In this document: piece by piece, positions 31,904 to 39,931 of the stretch
Layout of the letters: each line of letters starts with the position of its first letter
How positions within the stretch are numbered: the first letter of the stretch is position 1
NCBI GenBank assembly: GCA_002305685.1
Contig: DBQB01000017.1
Span: 1 to 64,000, forward strand
Reading direction: 5' to 3'
Length of the DNA stretch: 64,000 nt
DNA from: Ruminococcaceae bacterium UBA1405
GTDB lineage: Bacteria; Bacillota; Clostridia; Oscillospirales; Ruminococcaceae
Position numbers and translations under genes: made by a program
Notes under the pieces: model-generated
Seen by the model: only the letters and a program-made list of their open reading frames with translations
Told to the model about the DNA's origin: nothing
Databases searched by the model: none

Positions 31904-34141
31904 TTACTGTACATGATCCGCGGAAAAGGGGATTCCATATAACCTCCAGGGTTTGAAGGAACCCCAGAAGTTGCAAAGGTTAGACTGTTTGGGAAGAGGA
32001 ACTATCTCCTCGTCAAACGCCCGCTCGGGAGAAAGAAGAACCGTCTGTCCTTTTTGCAGCGGGATGGAAAAAATGCCGTTGTTTGGAGCAAACGCAGCCA
32101 CGCTGCCATCCTCATACTTTCCATACACCGTCCCTGTCCACAAAGGACATCTCAGGAGCAAAGGTTCTCCTGCCAAGCTGCTGATTTTGGCCATAACCAG
32201 ACGCTGATCCTTCAGTTTGGCGCTTACCAAAAATGCGCCTTCGGCCCGCAAATCGGCAAACGCCGCATCCTTCCAATCAGAAGGCAGCGCTGGGAATAGG
32301 CGAACAACACCGCCGTAACTTTGCATCATCAGATAAAGGATTGCATGGGCCATTCCCAACGGAGATTCTATCACCGGACCTGCCTCCCGATAAAAGGTGT
32401 TGGGCTTAAACAGTTCCAGTCCGGAACGAATATAGCACATGGCCTCATCGCCTTTCCCCAAGGTGGCAGCCAAACAGGCAGCGCCGACAAAGGTAAAGCC
32501 GCGCAGATCCCCTTCCATACCAAACCAGTGCCGCAAAGAAACCATCAGTTTTTCCCGATTCTCCGGCAGATCACAGTCCAGGATATGCAGCGGATAAAAC
32601 CCCAAAAGATGGCTGTAGTGCCGGTGTCCATGCTCCATTGGAACCCCTTTTCCGATCAGGTACCCGGTCTCGTCCTGAGGGTACTGCGGAAGGTTCCTCT
32701 CAATCTCCTCCCAGCGGGGGCGCTGTTCATCCACAATCGAAAGCCGGTCGCAAATCTCCTTCAGTGTCTGTATTCCCCAGTGAAGCAAAAACAGATCGTA
32801 GTTGCAGTCCTCCACCTTGAGTTTGCGGAAAGAACCGTATTCCGGGGAGATGGTTTTGGGCAGATGCAGTTTTCCGTCCTGTCCCGGTGCAAGCAGATGG
32901 AAATAATAGTTCATCGAGCGGCGCAGCAGCGGATAGAGGAAGTCCCGCAGCAGCGTGTCGTCCATACAGCTTCGATAATACAGATAACAGCAGTGACAAA
33001 TCCAGGGCAGATTTCCAATCTCATCCCCCACATCTGAGCGAAGATCATGACTCATGGAACGGCCCATGGCGGCGCTGTCACCGCGAAACTCCTGCGGAAC
33101 ATTCTCGATCAGATGCTCCATATTCCTTTGCAGGGTATGGATGAGAGATGCGCCGATTTCCAGATGGTTGGAAGCATAAACCGGGGAATATGCCAGCTGT
33201 ACATTCATATTCATCCAGGTGCCCGGCCATGGCGTTGGTCCAGTCCATGGGCCCTGATTGTCCATAATCAGTTTATCCGCCCGGGTGGCGCAGGCCATCT
33301 TGTACAGCTGTATCCAGTAAAACCCCTCCAGACGGGTATCCGGGATGGTGAGCATCGACTGTTTATAGTAATCATGCCACCACTTTCTATGGCTTTGCTG
33401 ATACTGTGCCGCTGGGATTGCGGCCGCCTCCCGCAGCATCTGCACCGCCTTTTTGCCCACCTTCCCGCCGTGTCCGGACAGCACCGTAACATAATACCAA
33501 TGGTTTCTTCCCGTATCGTCCAGCGGGACGCAAAGGCACGCGCTGGTACAGCCGTCCTCTGAACCGTTATACTGCTGATAATGTACCTTTACCCCGTCGA
33601 TTGTCTCCTCCCCAACCGCTATCTCCGGGAAATACTGATCGATATTGGGCCTTCCGTCATCCACCAGCAGCGCTTCGGATACCGCCGGATATGGATACCA
33701 CTGCATCCGGGCCGTCTCTTTCTCATCGGTCTGCACCTCAATCACCATCACATCCTGAAGGCTGTGAAGATAGGCGCTGACGGTGGCGCTGCCATTCACT
33801 GTGATCACGTCAGAATCAAACTGTGCATCCCATAACCGCAGCCGCGCCGTGGTGCCTCCATAGATCCAGCTTCCAAAGTCCAGCTCAAACTCCCCTACCG
33901 GTACCCTGGCGGCATAGGCGTCCTTCCGATGCGCCACCACATCCATACGTCCCATCACAAAGCGATAGGTCTGCCTTTTGGACTTATGCTCTGCGTTATA
34001 GATCGTAACGCCCAGCATACCGTTTCCCAAAAACGCAGCGTCATCCCATGTTTTCGGGGATTGGGACCAGTAGAGGTCGTGGTTTTGCAGAAGCTTTTCA
34101 TAAACATTGTCCTGGTTTTCTTTCTTGGGCTCCATCCTCAT
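31904..34141 (-). CDS. GH95-like glycoside hydrolase (alpha-fucosidase/galactosidase family)
   Basis: A 745-residue soluble enzyme with the GH95 layout. An N-terminal beta domain starts with LYWSQSPKTWDDAAFLGNGMLGVTIYN (about 20-50). An (alpha/alpha) barrel contains WTGPTPWPGTWMNMNVQLAYSPVYASNHLE, a CHCCYLYYRS helix and HRHYSHLLGFYPLHIL. A C-terminal sandwich follows. Family members act on alpha-1,2-L-fucosides or L-galactosides. The match is recognisable but remote, so GH65-like clan relatives are possible. No signal peptide is visible. ATG 34141 follows GAGGGAGAG; the frame is open to 34246. Confidence 0.75.
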   Translation of the reverse strand: MRMEPKKENQDNVYEKLLQNHDLYWSQSPKTWDDAAFLGNGMLGVTIYNAEHKSKRQTYRFVMGRMDVVAHRKDAYAARVPVGEFELDFGSWIYGGTTARLRLWDAQFDSDVITVNGSATVSAYLHSLQDVMVIEVQTDEKETARMQWYPYPAVSEALLVDDGRPNIDQYFPEIAVGEETIDGVKVHYQQYNGSEDGCTSACLCVPLDDTGRNHWYYVTVLSGHGGKVGKKAVQMLREAAAIPAAQYQQSHRKWWHDYYKQSMLTIPDTRLEGFYWIQLYKMACATRADKLIMDNQGPWTGPTPWPGTWMNMNVQLAYSPVYASNHLEIGASLIHTLQRNMEHLIENVPQEFRGDSAAMGRSMSHDLRSDVGDEIGNLPWICHCCYLYYRSCMDDTLLRDFLYPLLRRSMNYYFHLLAPGQDGKLHLPKTISPEYGSFRKLKVEDCNYDLFLLHWGIQTLKEICDRLSIVDEQRPRWEEIERNLPQYPQDETGYLIGKGVPMEHGHRHYSHLLGFYPLHILDCDLPENREKLMVSLRHWFGMEGDLRGFTFVGAACLAATLGKGDEAMCYIRSGLELFKPNTFYREAGPVIESPLGMAHAILYLMMQSYGGVVRLFPALPSDWKDAAFADLRAEGAFLVSAKLKDQRLVMAKISSLAGEPLLLRCPLWTGTVYGKYEDGSVAAFAPNNGIFSIPLQKGQTVLLSPERAFDEEIVPLPKQSNLCNFWGSFKPWRLYGIPFSADHVQ

Positions 34142-34476
34142 CTCTCCCTCTTTTTCCACTTGCAGACTCACCTTCGAGCCATATATTTCCGATCTCAATA
34201 TAACAAATCCCGTTACCCGCCACAAGGAACCATTGATAAGATCCATAGTGCATTCGCAATACTCAGACTTTTTTCAAAAATGCTCTTGATGCAGTCCTTT
34301 TTTGTGGTCAGATGGTTTAAAGATACCCATACGCAAGGGAAAAATATCCATAAATCGGAAAATTTTTAAAATATCTGAAAAATTGGATGCTGATCGTTAG
34401 GAGCTGCCACTATTTTTTGCTGAAACAATCCGATATGATAGAATGCAGAAGAGCAGCAAAAAAAGGAGGAATTTGG
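34142..34476. other. Divergent intergenic region between GH95-like and lyase genes
   Basis: This 335-base AT-rich gap must hold promoters for both directions. A TATGAT hexamer at 34434-34439 (plus) lacks a convincing -35 at the right distance, and no leftward promoter stands out. I see no gene or strong hairpin here. Confidence 0.4.
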
Positions 34477-35598
34477 GTGTTATCCTTTGAAAAACAGTTT
34501 CGTATTGACCCTACTCATTTGCCGGTCGAAAAAGAACGGATCCTTCGTCAAGCACAGGACGCCATGCAAAGGCCCATCGCCCATATCACAGACGTGACAG
34601 CCCCTTTGAGCGAAGGGACCATCCATGATTTTTATTCCAACGGGGATTACTGGTGGCCTGACCCGAAAAAAACGGACGGACTTCCCTATATCCAGCGGGA
34701 CGGCCAAACCAATCCGGACAATTTTGTTGCACATCGCCTGGCTATGCGGCAGATGCGCACCGATGTGGTCTCCCTATCCATCGCCTATGCGCTGACCGGA
34801 GACCCTGCTTATGCCGGTCATGGGGTGCGTATCCTTGAGGAATTCTTTCTTGACCCCAAAACCAGAATGAATCCCAACTTAAATTACGCTCAGGCAATCC
34901 CGGGAATCTGCGCCGGACGCGGTATCGGCATCATCGATACCCTGCATCTGATAGAAGTTCCCTTTGCCATCGAGCGCCTGAAACGTCTCGGCGGGATGAC
35001 AGAGCGGTGTTACGCAGGGCTGAAAGATTGGTTTGCAGAATATCTGGGATGGATGCTGACCAGCTCCAACGGAATCCAGGAGATGAACGCCGCCAACAAC
35101 CATGGCGTATGTTTCTTTGCACAGGCCGCTGTGTTCGCGCTGTTCACCGACAACCAGCTGTTGGTTGATTTCTGCCGGCAACACTATAAAAAGGTCCTTT
35201 TGGAACAGATGGACGCCGACGGCAGCTTTCCCCGGGAGTTGGCCAGAACCAAGCCTTACAACTACTCAATTTTCGTGATTGACAATATGGTAACCCTCTG
35301 TTATCTGCTTTCCACCCCCAAAGAAAACCTGTGGGAATATCCAAATCAAAAGGGCGCCGATATCCGCAAGGGACTGGATTTTATTACCCCATATTTGATC
35401 GATAAAAGCCTTTGGCCTTATCCGAAAGACGTCATGTATTTTGAAGATTTTCCGGTACGCAGTTCCTTTCTGGTTTTTGCCGGATGTGCTCTGGGCCGGG
35501 AGGAACTGTTGGAATTGTATCAGCGCCTCCCCTATCCCTTTACACCCGAGGAGGTAAGCCGCAACAACGCCATTCAGGAACCGGTTTTCTTGCTGTAA
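34477..35598 (+). CDS. Alginate-lyase-domain polysaccharide lyase
   Basis: A 373-residue protein with the (alpha/alpha)-toroid alginate lyase fold (PF05426 type). The N-terminal signature is FYSNGDYWWPDPKKTDGLPYIQRDGQTNPDNF (about 47-78). NLNYAQAIPGICAGRGIGIID, NNHGVCFFAQAA (catalytic Asn-His pair near residues 207-209) and DADGSFPRELARTKPYNYSIF (Tyr of the active site) follow. GTG 34477 lies seven bases after AAAGGAGGA. No signal peptide is visible, so it probably cleaves uronic-acid oligosaccharides in the cytoplasm by beta-elimination. Similarity to the PL38 family is likely but not certain. Confidence 0.78.
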   Translation: MLSFEKQFRIDPTHLPVEKERILRQAQDAMQRPIAHITDVTAPLSEGTIHDFYSNGDYWWPDPKKTDGLPYIQRDGQTNPDNFVAHRLAMRQMRTDVVSLSIAYALTGDPAYAGHGVRILEEFFLDPKTRMNPNLNYAQAIPGICAGRGIGIIDTLHLIEVPFAIERLKRLGGMTERCYAGLKDWFAEYLGWMLTSSNGIQEMNAANNHGVCFFAQAAVFALFTDNQLLVDFCRQHYKKVLLEQMDADGSFPRELARTKPYNYSIFVIDNMVTLCYLLSTPKENLWEYPNQKGADIRKGLDFITPYLIDKSLWPYPKDVMYFEDFPVRSSFLVFAGCALGREELLELYQRLPYPFTPEEVSRNNAIQEPVFLL

Positions 35599-35657
35599 AC
35601 CCCCTTTTGTTGTCCGAAATCCCCCCAAAAAAGAAACGCCTCCATCTACAACAAAAG

Positions 35658-35695
35658 GCCTTCTGATGCGCAGAACATGCATCAGAAGGCTTTTT
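35658..35695. terminator. Intrinsic terminator after lyase gene
   Basis: A 12-bp stem, 35658-35669 with 35679-35690, is followed by TTTTT and preceded by AAAA. It separates the convergent lyase and zinc-ribbon genes. Confidence 0.85.
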
Positions 35696-35793
35696 CCAAA
35701 ACGACATACCAATAGCTCGAATTTTATGTATCCTGCCATCCCCATGTAACCCGGCAACACCGTATGCCGGATTTCATTCCTTCCCGGCTCTCT

Positions 35794-36225
35794 TTATGCC
35801 CAGCGCAGCACTTCGCCACACCCGGGACAGACCGGCTGATCCTTGGAGAGGGCTGTGCCGCAATGGGGACAAACCCTTGTCTCCTCCCCGGTAGGACGCG
35901 GAGGCTGGGAATGCCGGGACAGGTGCTGATGGTCTGGAACGATACCGGCTTTGCGCAGCTGCAGATGTTCGGCCAAAATAGGCGGTTCCTCCTTTTTGGC
36001 AATCTGTTTCCCGATTTCCGGATCCAACTGAAAGATGGACTGGCAGCAGTTCATACGCAGCAGGTATTCTTTGTCCCATTTGATCAGGGGAATGAAAAAG
36101 AAATCCAGACAGGTATACTGCATCTGTATCACACAGCGTTCCCATTTGCCGCAGTGGGGACACTGGACCATCAGCTCATAGGTCAAAAACTTCCCGCCAC
36201 GGGAGATTCCCAGAATAAAAAACAT
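35794..36225 (-). CDS. Zinc-ribbon protein
   Basis: A 143-residue protein with two metal-binding modules. The N-terminal part (MFFILGISRGGK...VQCPHCGKWERCVI...CLDFFFIPLIKWDKEYLLRMNCCQSIFQL) matches the small zinc_ribbon_15 family. A C-terminal zinc ribbon has two CxxC knuckles (CPHCG...CPGCG). The FFIPLIKW stretch is hydrophobic and may touch the membrane. ATG 36225 follows GGAGGAGGG. Function is unknown; it sits downstream of a membrane protein gene, from which a terminator separates it. Confidence 0.7.
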   Translation of the reverse strand: MFFILGISRGGKFLTYELMVQCPHCGKWERCVIQMQYTCLDFFFIPLIKWDKEYLLRMNCCQSIFQLDPEIGKQIAKKEEPPILAEHLQLRKAGIVPDHQHLSRHSQPPRPTGEETRVCPHCGTALSKDQPVCPGCGEVLRWA

Positions 36226-36252
36226 ACGCACCCTCCTCCCACTCTTGACGCA

Positions 36253-36301
36253 CAAAAAGGGATTCCCTTGCGGCTTTGGCGATATCCGCAGGGCATCCCT
36301 T
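36253..36301 (-). terminator. Intrinsic terminator (leftward)
   Basis: A stem of about 16 bp with one bulge pairs 36286-36301 with 36257-36273 and is followed on the minus strand by TTTTT. It lies just past the stop of the membrane protein gene at 36310. Confidence 0.8.
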
Positions 36302-36309
36302 CTCAGGCT

Positions 36310-37029
36310 TTATGCTTCTTGCGCAGAAGCCGCCAGCTCCGATACGGTACCGGAAGCCAGATTTTCCATCATCTTCACACTGCGCTGATAGATCTCGGCG
36401 ATCTCCTCGTCCCCTTTCGGATTGACGTCCTGCTCTCTGCGCATCACGAAGAACATCTCCTGGGGCAGCTGCTGCAGCAGCTCATTCTCCTGATATGCCG
36501 GAATATCCTTCAAATACAGTTTGTCCGTCTCTTCCCCAAGAAGAGGGGTGACCGATCCCCCAACGGTGTCCGCCAAATCGGCGAAGATAGCCGTATCCTC
36601 GCCCTCCTCATCGTAATTGAGGTAGTCGTAGATATCCTGATCCATCAGGAAGATGATCTGGTTTTTATCCTGGAACTGGGCAATCAACCGCGTCTGTGCG
36701 GCCATCACCATCTCGGGGTCAACGGTATAGGATTCGGTGGACATGGTGATCTGATCCACATATACGCTCAAATCCCCATTGCCGTCAAAATCCTCCCCAT
36801 ACTGCTGGAGCACACGGCTCAGCTCCGCGGAAACCGCATCGCTTGCATATTCGCTGGAGGCCACCGTCAGATAGATGTCCACCTTCTCTTTAAAAACCAC
36901 GCCCTTTACCAGCATTGCCACCAAAAGCACAACGAATGCACCGATGATGGTCTGCACCTTGTAATATGTCCAAAAATGTTCCCATCGCTGTCCCTTGGGA
37001 ATATCCTTGAGCTTCATATACTTGTCCAT
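36310..37029 (-). CDS. Hypothetical single-pass membrane protein
   Basis: A 239-residue protein I do not recognise. A basic N-terminus (MDKYMKLKDIPKGQRWEHFW) precedes one hydrophobic helix at about 27-46, then an acidic extracytoplasmic domain of about 190 residues follows. This domain contains the 'DIYDYLNYDEEGEDTAIF' region and ends in an Ala/Glu-rich tail. The layout recalls small Clostridia proteins with a periplasmic-binding-like fragment (VDIYLTVASSEY). ATG 37029 lies eight bases after AAAGGAG; the GTG at 37038 is too close to that site. Confidence 0.6.
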   Translation of the reverse strand: MDKYMKLKDIPKGQRWEHFWTYYKVQTIIGAFVVLLVAMLVKGVVFKEKVDIYLTVASSEYASDAVSAELSRVLQQYGEDFDGNGDLSVYVDQITMSTESYTVDPEMVMAAQTRLIAQFQDKNQIIFLMDQDIYDYLNYDEEGEDTAIFADLADTVGGSVTPLLGEETDKLYLKDIPAYQENELLQQLPQEMFFVMRREQDVNPKGDEEIAEIYQRSVKMMENLASGTVSELAASAQEA

Positions 37030-37343
37030 CCAAAACACTCCTTTGATCTATAAATTTCTTTCGATCTTATTTTACGGGCAGGCAACTGCCGTCTGTGCGC
37101 CGCTTTCCTGTATTGTAAAATACTTTTGTGAACGAACTATTGGACTCTTGTGACCGAACCACGAACTTTTGGTTTTATTATCGCAAAGCCATTTCCAAGA
37201 CCTGTGTACCCTTACTTTGGCCGTTCCTTTTCAGTTTATCCCTATTGTATCAAATCGATTCCCAGGATGCAAGCCTCCCATACCGCCACCCCCGGATAAA
37301 ACACGATGCCGGCGGAAAATGTCAAGCTCCCATCTATATTTCC
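37030..37343. other. Gene-free region upstream of the membrane protein gene
   Basis: A gap of about 310 bases between the membrane protein start and the terminator at 37344. It should contain a leftward promoter, but I find no convincing -35/-10 pair and no long frame with a ribosome-binding site. Confidence 0.4.
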
Positions 37344-37377
37344 ATAAAAAAACCTTGCCTTTGGCAAAAGGCAAGGT
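37344..37377 (-). terminator. Intrinsic terminator (leftward)
   Basis: An 11-bp stem (37352-37362 with 37367-37377) is followed on the minus strand by a run of seven Ts, 13 bases past the lipoprotein stop. Confidence 0.85.
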
Positions 37378-37389
37378 AAAAGACAATCT

Positions 37390-38409
37390 TTATTCTGACG
37401 CAGGCCCAACGGTTAACTCCTCCACCGGTCTGGTAATCTTCACATCCACATCAAACTCCGCATAATAATTGTTGCGCTGGAGGGTTTTGACCAAACGGTA
37501 TCGCCCCGGCTCCAAAGGCAGAGAATAACCGGCCAGCGAATAGCTCTCCCGGGTGGATTTTCCTGGCATCAAAATGATGGCAATCGAAGGGATAGAATCC
37601 TCTCCCTTCACCCGTTTCCATACTTCCCCATCCCATCGTTCCAGGATACAGTGGTAAGAAAAGCCCAACTCCTCATCGGTTTTGTTGATAATCTCATAGT
37701 CGATATAGGTGCTGGTGGTAAGGTAATCGTCGTTGACGGTACGAATTTCATAGAGGGTGGTATCCTGCTCCAGAGGGTCAGGCTGTATCTCAAAGGGAAC
37801 CACAAACCAATATCCACGATTGCAGCAGATCTGCAGCCGGTAATTTCCCTCAGGAATCCGCCCGTCCCCGTACCGTTCGTTGGGCTGCTGCAACCATTGC
37901 ACCCATACCCCGACCAGCCGGGATTCTCCCGATGCAATGGGGTACTGAGTTGAGAGGGAATCCAACTTCTGCGATCCCAGCGGCGTCCAGCCATTCTCCT
38001 CCTGTATCTCCATCTGATAATCGCGCATCAGGTAAATCGGCTCGCTGCTGCCGTTATAAATACGAAAATAGATGCGGGTGGATTCGGCGCCATATACCGG
38101 TTTTTCAAACTCCGTCTGTACCAGATGCCACAAATTCTCCTGCTGGGTTTCGTCCGGCTGTTCTGCCTCCTCCGGCTGGGAGGAGGAGCTGATGGAAGAG
38201 GAAGAAGCGCTGTGGGAGGAAACTTCCGAAGAACTGGAAACGCCAGAGGAAACGGCTTGACTTTGCGTGACGCTGGAGCTGGAACTGGAGCTGGAGCTGG
38301 AGCTTACTGGAGCATCAGAATGGGAAGAAACGGCGCTGCTCTGCTGCACCGATAGCGCACATCCAGCAAACAACATCGCCGTCAAGGACAGGACTGCCAA
38401 CCATTTCAT
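37390..38409 (-). CDS. Lipoprotein with Ser-rich linker and two Big_14-like Ig domains
   Basis: A 339-residue secreted lipoprotein. The signal peptide MKWLAVLSLTAMLFAGC ends at Cys17. A linker of about 65 residues, mostly Ser with Val, Gln and Glu, spans roughly 22-85. Two tandem beta-sandwich repeats follow. The first contains STRIYFRIYNGSSEPIYL and RIPEGNYRLQICC, the second STYIDYEIINKTDEELGF and PLEPGRYRLVKTL. Both repeats follow the Big_14 pattern. It is probably tethered on the cell surface or in the wall; the ligand is unknown. ATG 38409 follows GGGAGGTG. Confidence 0.75.
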   Translation of the reverse strand: MKWLAVLSLTAMLFAGCALSVQQSSAVSSHSDAPVSSSSSSSSSSSVTQSQAVSSGVSSSSEVSSHSASSSSISSSSQPEEAEQPDETQQENLWHLVQTEFEKPVYGAESTRIYFRIYNGSSEPIYLMRDYQMEIQEENGWTPLGSQKLDSLSTQYPIASGESRLVGVWVQWLQQPNERYGDGRIPEGNYRLQICCNRGYWFVVPFEIQPDPLEQDTTLYEIRTVNDDYLTTSTYIDYEIINKTDEELGFSYHCILERWDGEVWKRVKGEDSIPSIAIILMPGKSTRESYSLAGYSLPLEPGRYRLVKTLQRNNYYAEFDVDVKITRPVEELTVGPASE

Positions 38410-38528
38410 CTGAAAACACCTCCCGATATTTCCGTTTCTTACCGTCAAACCTGGTCATTCCTATTATAGTGGAAGATTGTGTACGAATTATTGCCTATTT
38501 ACTGAAAAATTTCGATTCTATACTGTGC

Positions 38529-38563
38529 AAAGGGCTTTTACCGGTTTCCCGGCAAAAGCCCTT
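38529..38563 (-). terminator. Hairpin after queT
   Basis: A 10-bp stem (38529-38538 with 38554-38563) with an inner CCGG/CCGG pair. It lies 66 bases past the queT stop. The T run on the minus strand is short, so termination is probable but not certain. Confidence 0.55.
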
Positions 38564-38628
38564 CCCTCAACAGATGATTTCCGACCGCAGTCGCAAACAG
38601 CCGGCAAGTCGATCTGTTTGCATGATTT

Positions 38629-39177
38629 TTACTGAGCCATGGAATCGCTGTGTATAAACAGTTTTTTATAAAGGCCGTTTCTTTGCAGGCACCAAACCAG
38701 CGGAAGCCCCAACACAAAGCAGGAAACTACCTGGCCCGCTCCAACGCTCACCGCATTGGCCAAAAATACTGGCCAGTTGAATTCTCCGGCAATCAGATAG
38801 CAAAGCTCCAATCCGATGATAACCGCATTGGTCAAAACCGGAGGAATTGCCGCCAGCACCGGAAGCCCCTTAAAGCGGATATCCCGCAGCAGCCAGGTAA
38901 GGACTGCGGCAATCAGGGTCGCTGCCGTGCCAAAAATAATGTCCAGCCATCCCAAAATATTAGCGCCAGTCATAAATCCCACCAGATTGGTCACCAGGCA
39001 TCCCAACGTTACGCCCAGAATGGTGATGGGATCAAAAACCGGCAGCATGGTCATGGCCTCCGAGATGCGAAACTGCACCGCTCCAAACGAGATGGGAGCC
39101 AAAGCCAGGCTGATGGTGGCATAGATTGCGGCGATCATTGCACAGATCACCATTTTGTACACCTTTGTCCGTTTCAC
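38629..39177 (-). CDS. queT: QueT-family queuosine-precursor transporter
   Basis: A 182-residue membrane protein with about five helices, matching the QueT family (COG4708), the S-component-like importers of queuosine precursors. The start VYKMVICAMIAAIYATISLALAPISFGAVQFRISEAMTMLPVFDP is diagnostic, as is TGANILGWLDIIFGT. GTG 39177 is chosen; another GTG at 39186 lies closer to the AAAGGACA site. ECF modules of this type need an energising module encoded elsewhere. The gene lies downstream of tRNA-Arg and a leader of about 160 bases. Confidence 0.85.
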   Translation of the reverse strand: MKRTKVYKMVICAMIAAIYATISLALAPISFGAVQFRISEAMTMLPVFDPITILGVTLGCLVTNLVGFMTGANILGWLDIIFGTAATLIAAVLTWLLRDIRFKGLPVLAAIPPVLTNAVIIGLELCYLIAGEFNWPVFLANAVSVGAGQVVSCFVLGLPLVWCLQRNGLYKKLFIHSDSMAQ

Positions 39178-39186
39178 GTAATTCAC

Positions 39187-39344
39187 TTGTCCTTTCGTAG
39201 TATGGTTTAGAGTCAGGAACTTGCGACTGACTGCCATGAAAGTCCATGCGAGAACCGTCTGACGGCGCGTGAATCCTGTTATCAAAGGACATTGGGCGCT
39301 GAAAAAGCCCGCCCACCGACGTGAACGAGCTCTACACACGACCA
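39187..39344 (-). promoter_or_regulatory. Leader region of queT, possible riboswitch
   Basis: The 158 bases between tRNA-Arg and queT contain a 6-bp stem AGTCAG/CTGACT (39211-39216 with 39227-39232) just before the ribosome-binding site, a GGGCG/CGCCC pair near the tRNA end, and small hairpins in between. queT genes are often controlled by preQ1 riboswitches, but I cannot match a class by eye. Confidence 0.3.
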
Positions 39345-39421
39345 TGGTGCGCCTGAAGGGATTTGAACCCCCGACTTCGTCCTTAGGAGGGACGCACTCT
39401 ATCCAGCTGAGTTACAGACGC
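39345..39421 (-). tRNA. tRNA-Arg (anticodon CCU)
   Basis: The minus strand folds into a standard cloverleaf. The acceptor stem is GCGTCTG/CAGGCGC with discriminator A and an encoded CCA. The D arm is ACTC/GAGT, the anticodon arm CGTCC-CTCCTAA-GGACG with anticodon CCT, and the T loop TTCAAAT. The body is 74 bases (77 with CCA). It reads AGG codons. It may be co-transcribed with queT from the promoter at 39443-39471. Confidence 0.95.
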
Positions 39422-39442
39422 ATGAAGTTTCATAGCCTTTTT

Positions 39443-39471
39443 ATTTTACTGCCTGCAAGCACGTTTGTCAA
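39443..39471 (-). promoter_or_regulatory. Promoter of tRNA-Arg
   Basis: On the minus strand TTGACA (39471-39466), a 17-base spacer and TAAAAT (39448-39443), ending 22 bases before the tRNA 5' end. Confidence 0.85.
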
Positions 39472-39931
39472 CTGAAATTGGGTTACAAAATTGCCAAAGA
39501 ATGTTCTCCCATCACTGCACCTGTCTCGGCGATAGAATAATAAAATCGGATCCCTTTTAAATCGCGCTCTATCATGGTATAATGATGGTAAAGTATTTAT
39601 GATGACTGCATATCCGTAATACCTTGTGCGCGAAACAGGCAACGGTATATGGTCGCGTCCGTGGTATCGTAAAAAGTAAGGTATCGACAGGATCTGATGT
39701 CGCTGCCGGATATTGAGACACAAACACGCAACACACAACACAAAGTACACAACACACAGCACAGCGAAAGGAGAAGCCCCCATAGGGCTGCTCTCTTCTT
39801 TCGGTGTTGGTTTTGCCGTCTCTCAACGCCATGCGGGAATTTGCCGTATCCATCTCTTTGCGGATAAAAAGTCGTAGCTGGTTTTTGCAATCTGCGGTTA
39901 CCCCAATTTTAGAGAAAGGACTTTGAACGGT
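39472..39931 (+). other. Long gene-free leader upstream of Nudix gene with CA-rich tract
   Basis: TATAAT at 39578-39583 with a weak TTTTAA at 39555-39560 may start the Nudix transcript, giving a leader near 340 bases. An A/C-rich, almost T-free stretch lies at 39718-39765. An imperfect hairpin follows at about 39766-39805, pairing AGCCC with GGGCT and CGAAAG with a CTTTCG-type arm. I see no coding frame with a start site. Confidence 0.4.

Noticed and set aside
35764..37053. Plus-strand frame of 429 residues opposite the zinc-ribbon and membrane protein genes
   Set aside because: The minus-strand genes have good ribosome-binding sites, a terminator between them and recognisable zinc motifs; the plus frame has none of these.
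39718..39765. CA-rich tract as a CRISPR or tandem-repeat array
   Set aside because: The repeats are irregular, short and have no spacers or cas genes nearby.
39423..39890. Cys/Val-rich minus-strand small frames in the Nudix leader
   Set aside because: They result from the CA-rich tract read as GT repeats; no ribosome-binding site, and one runs through the tRNA promoter.
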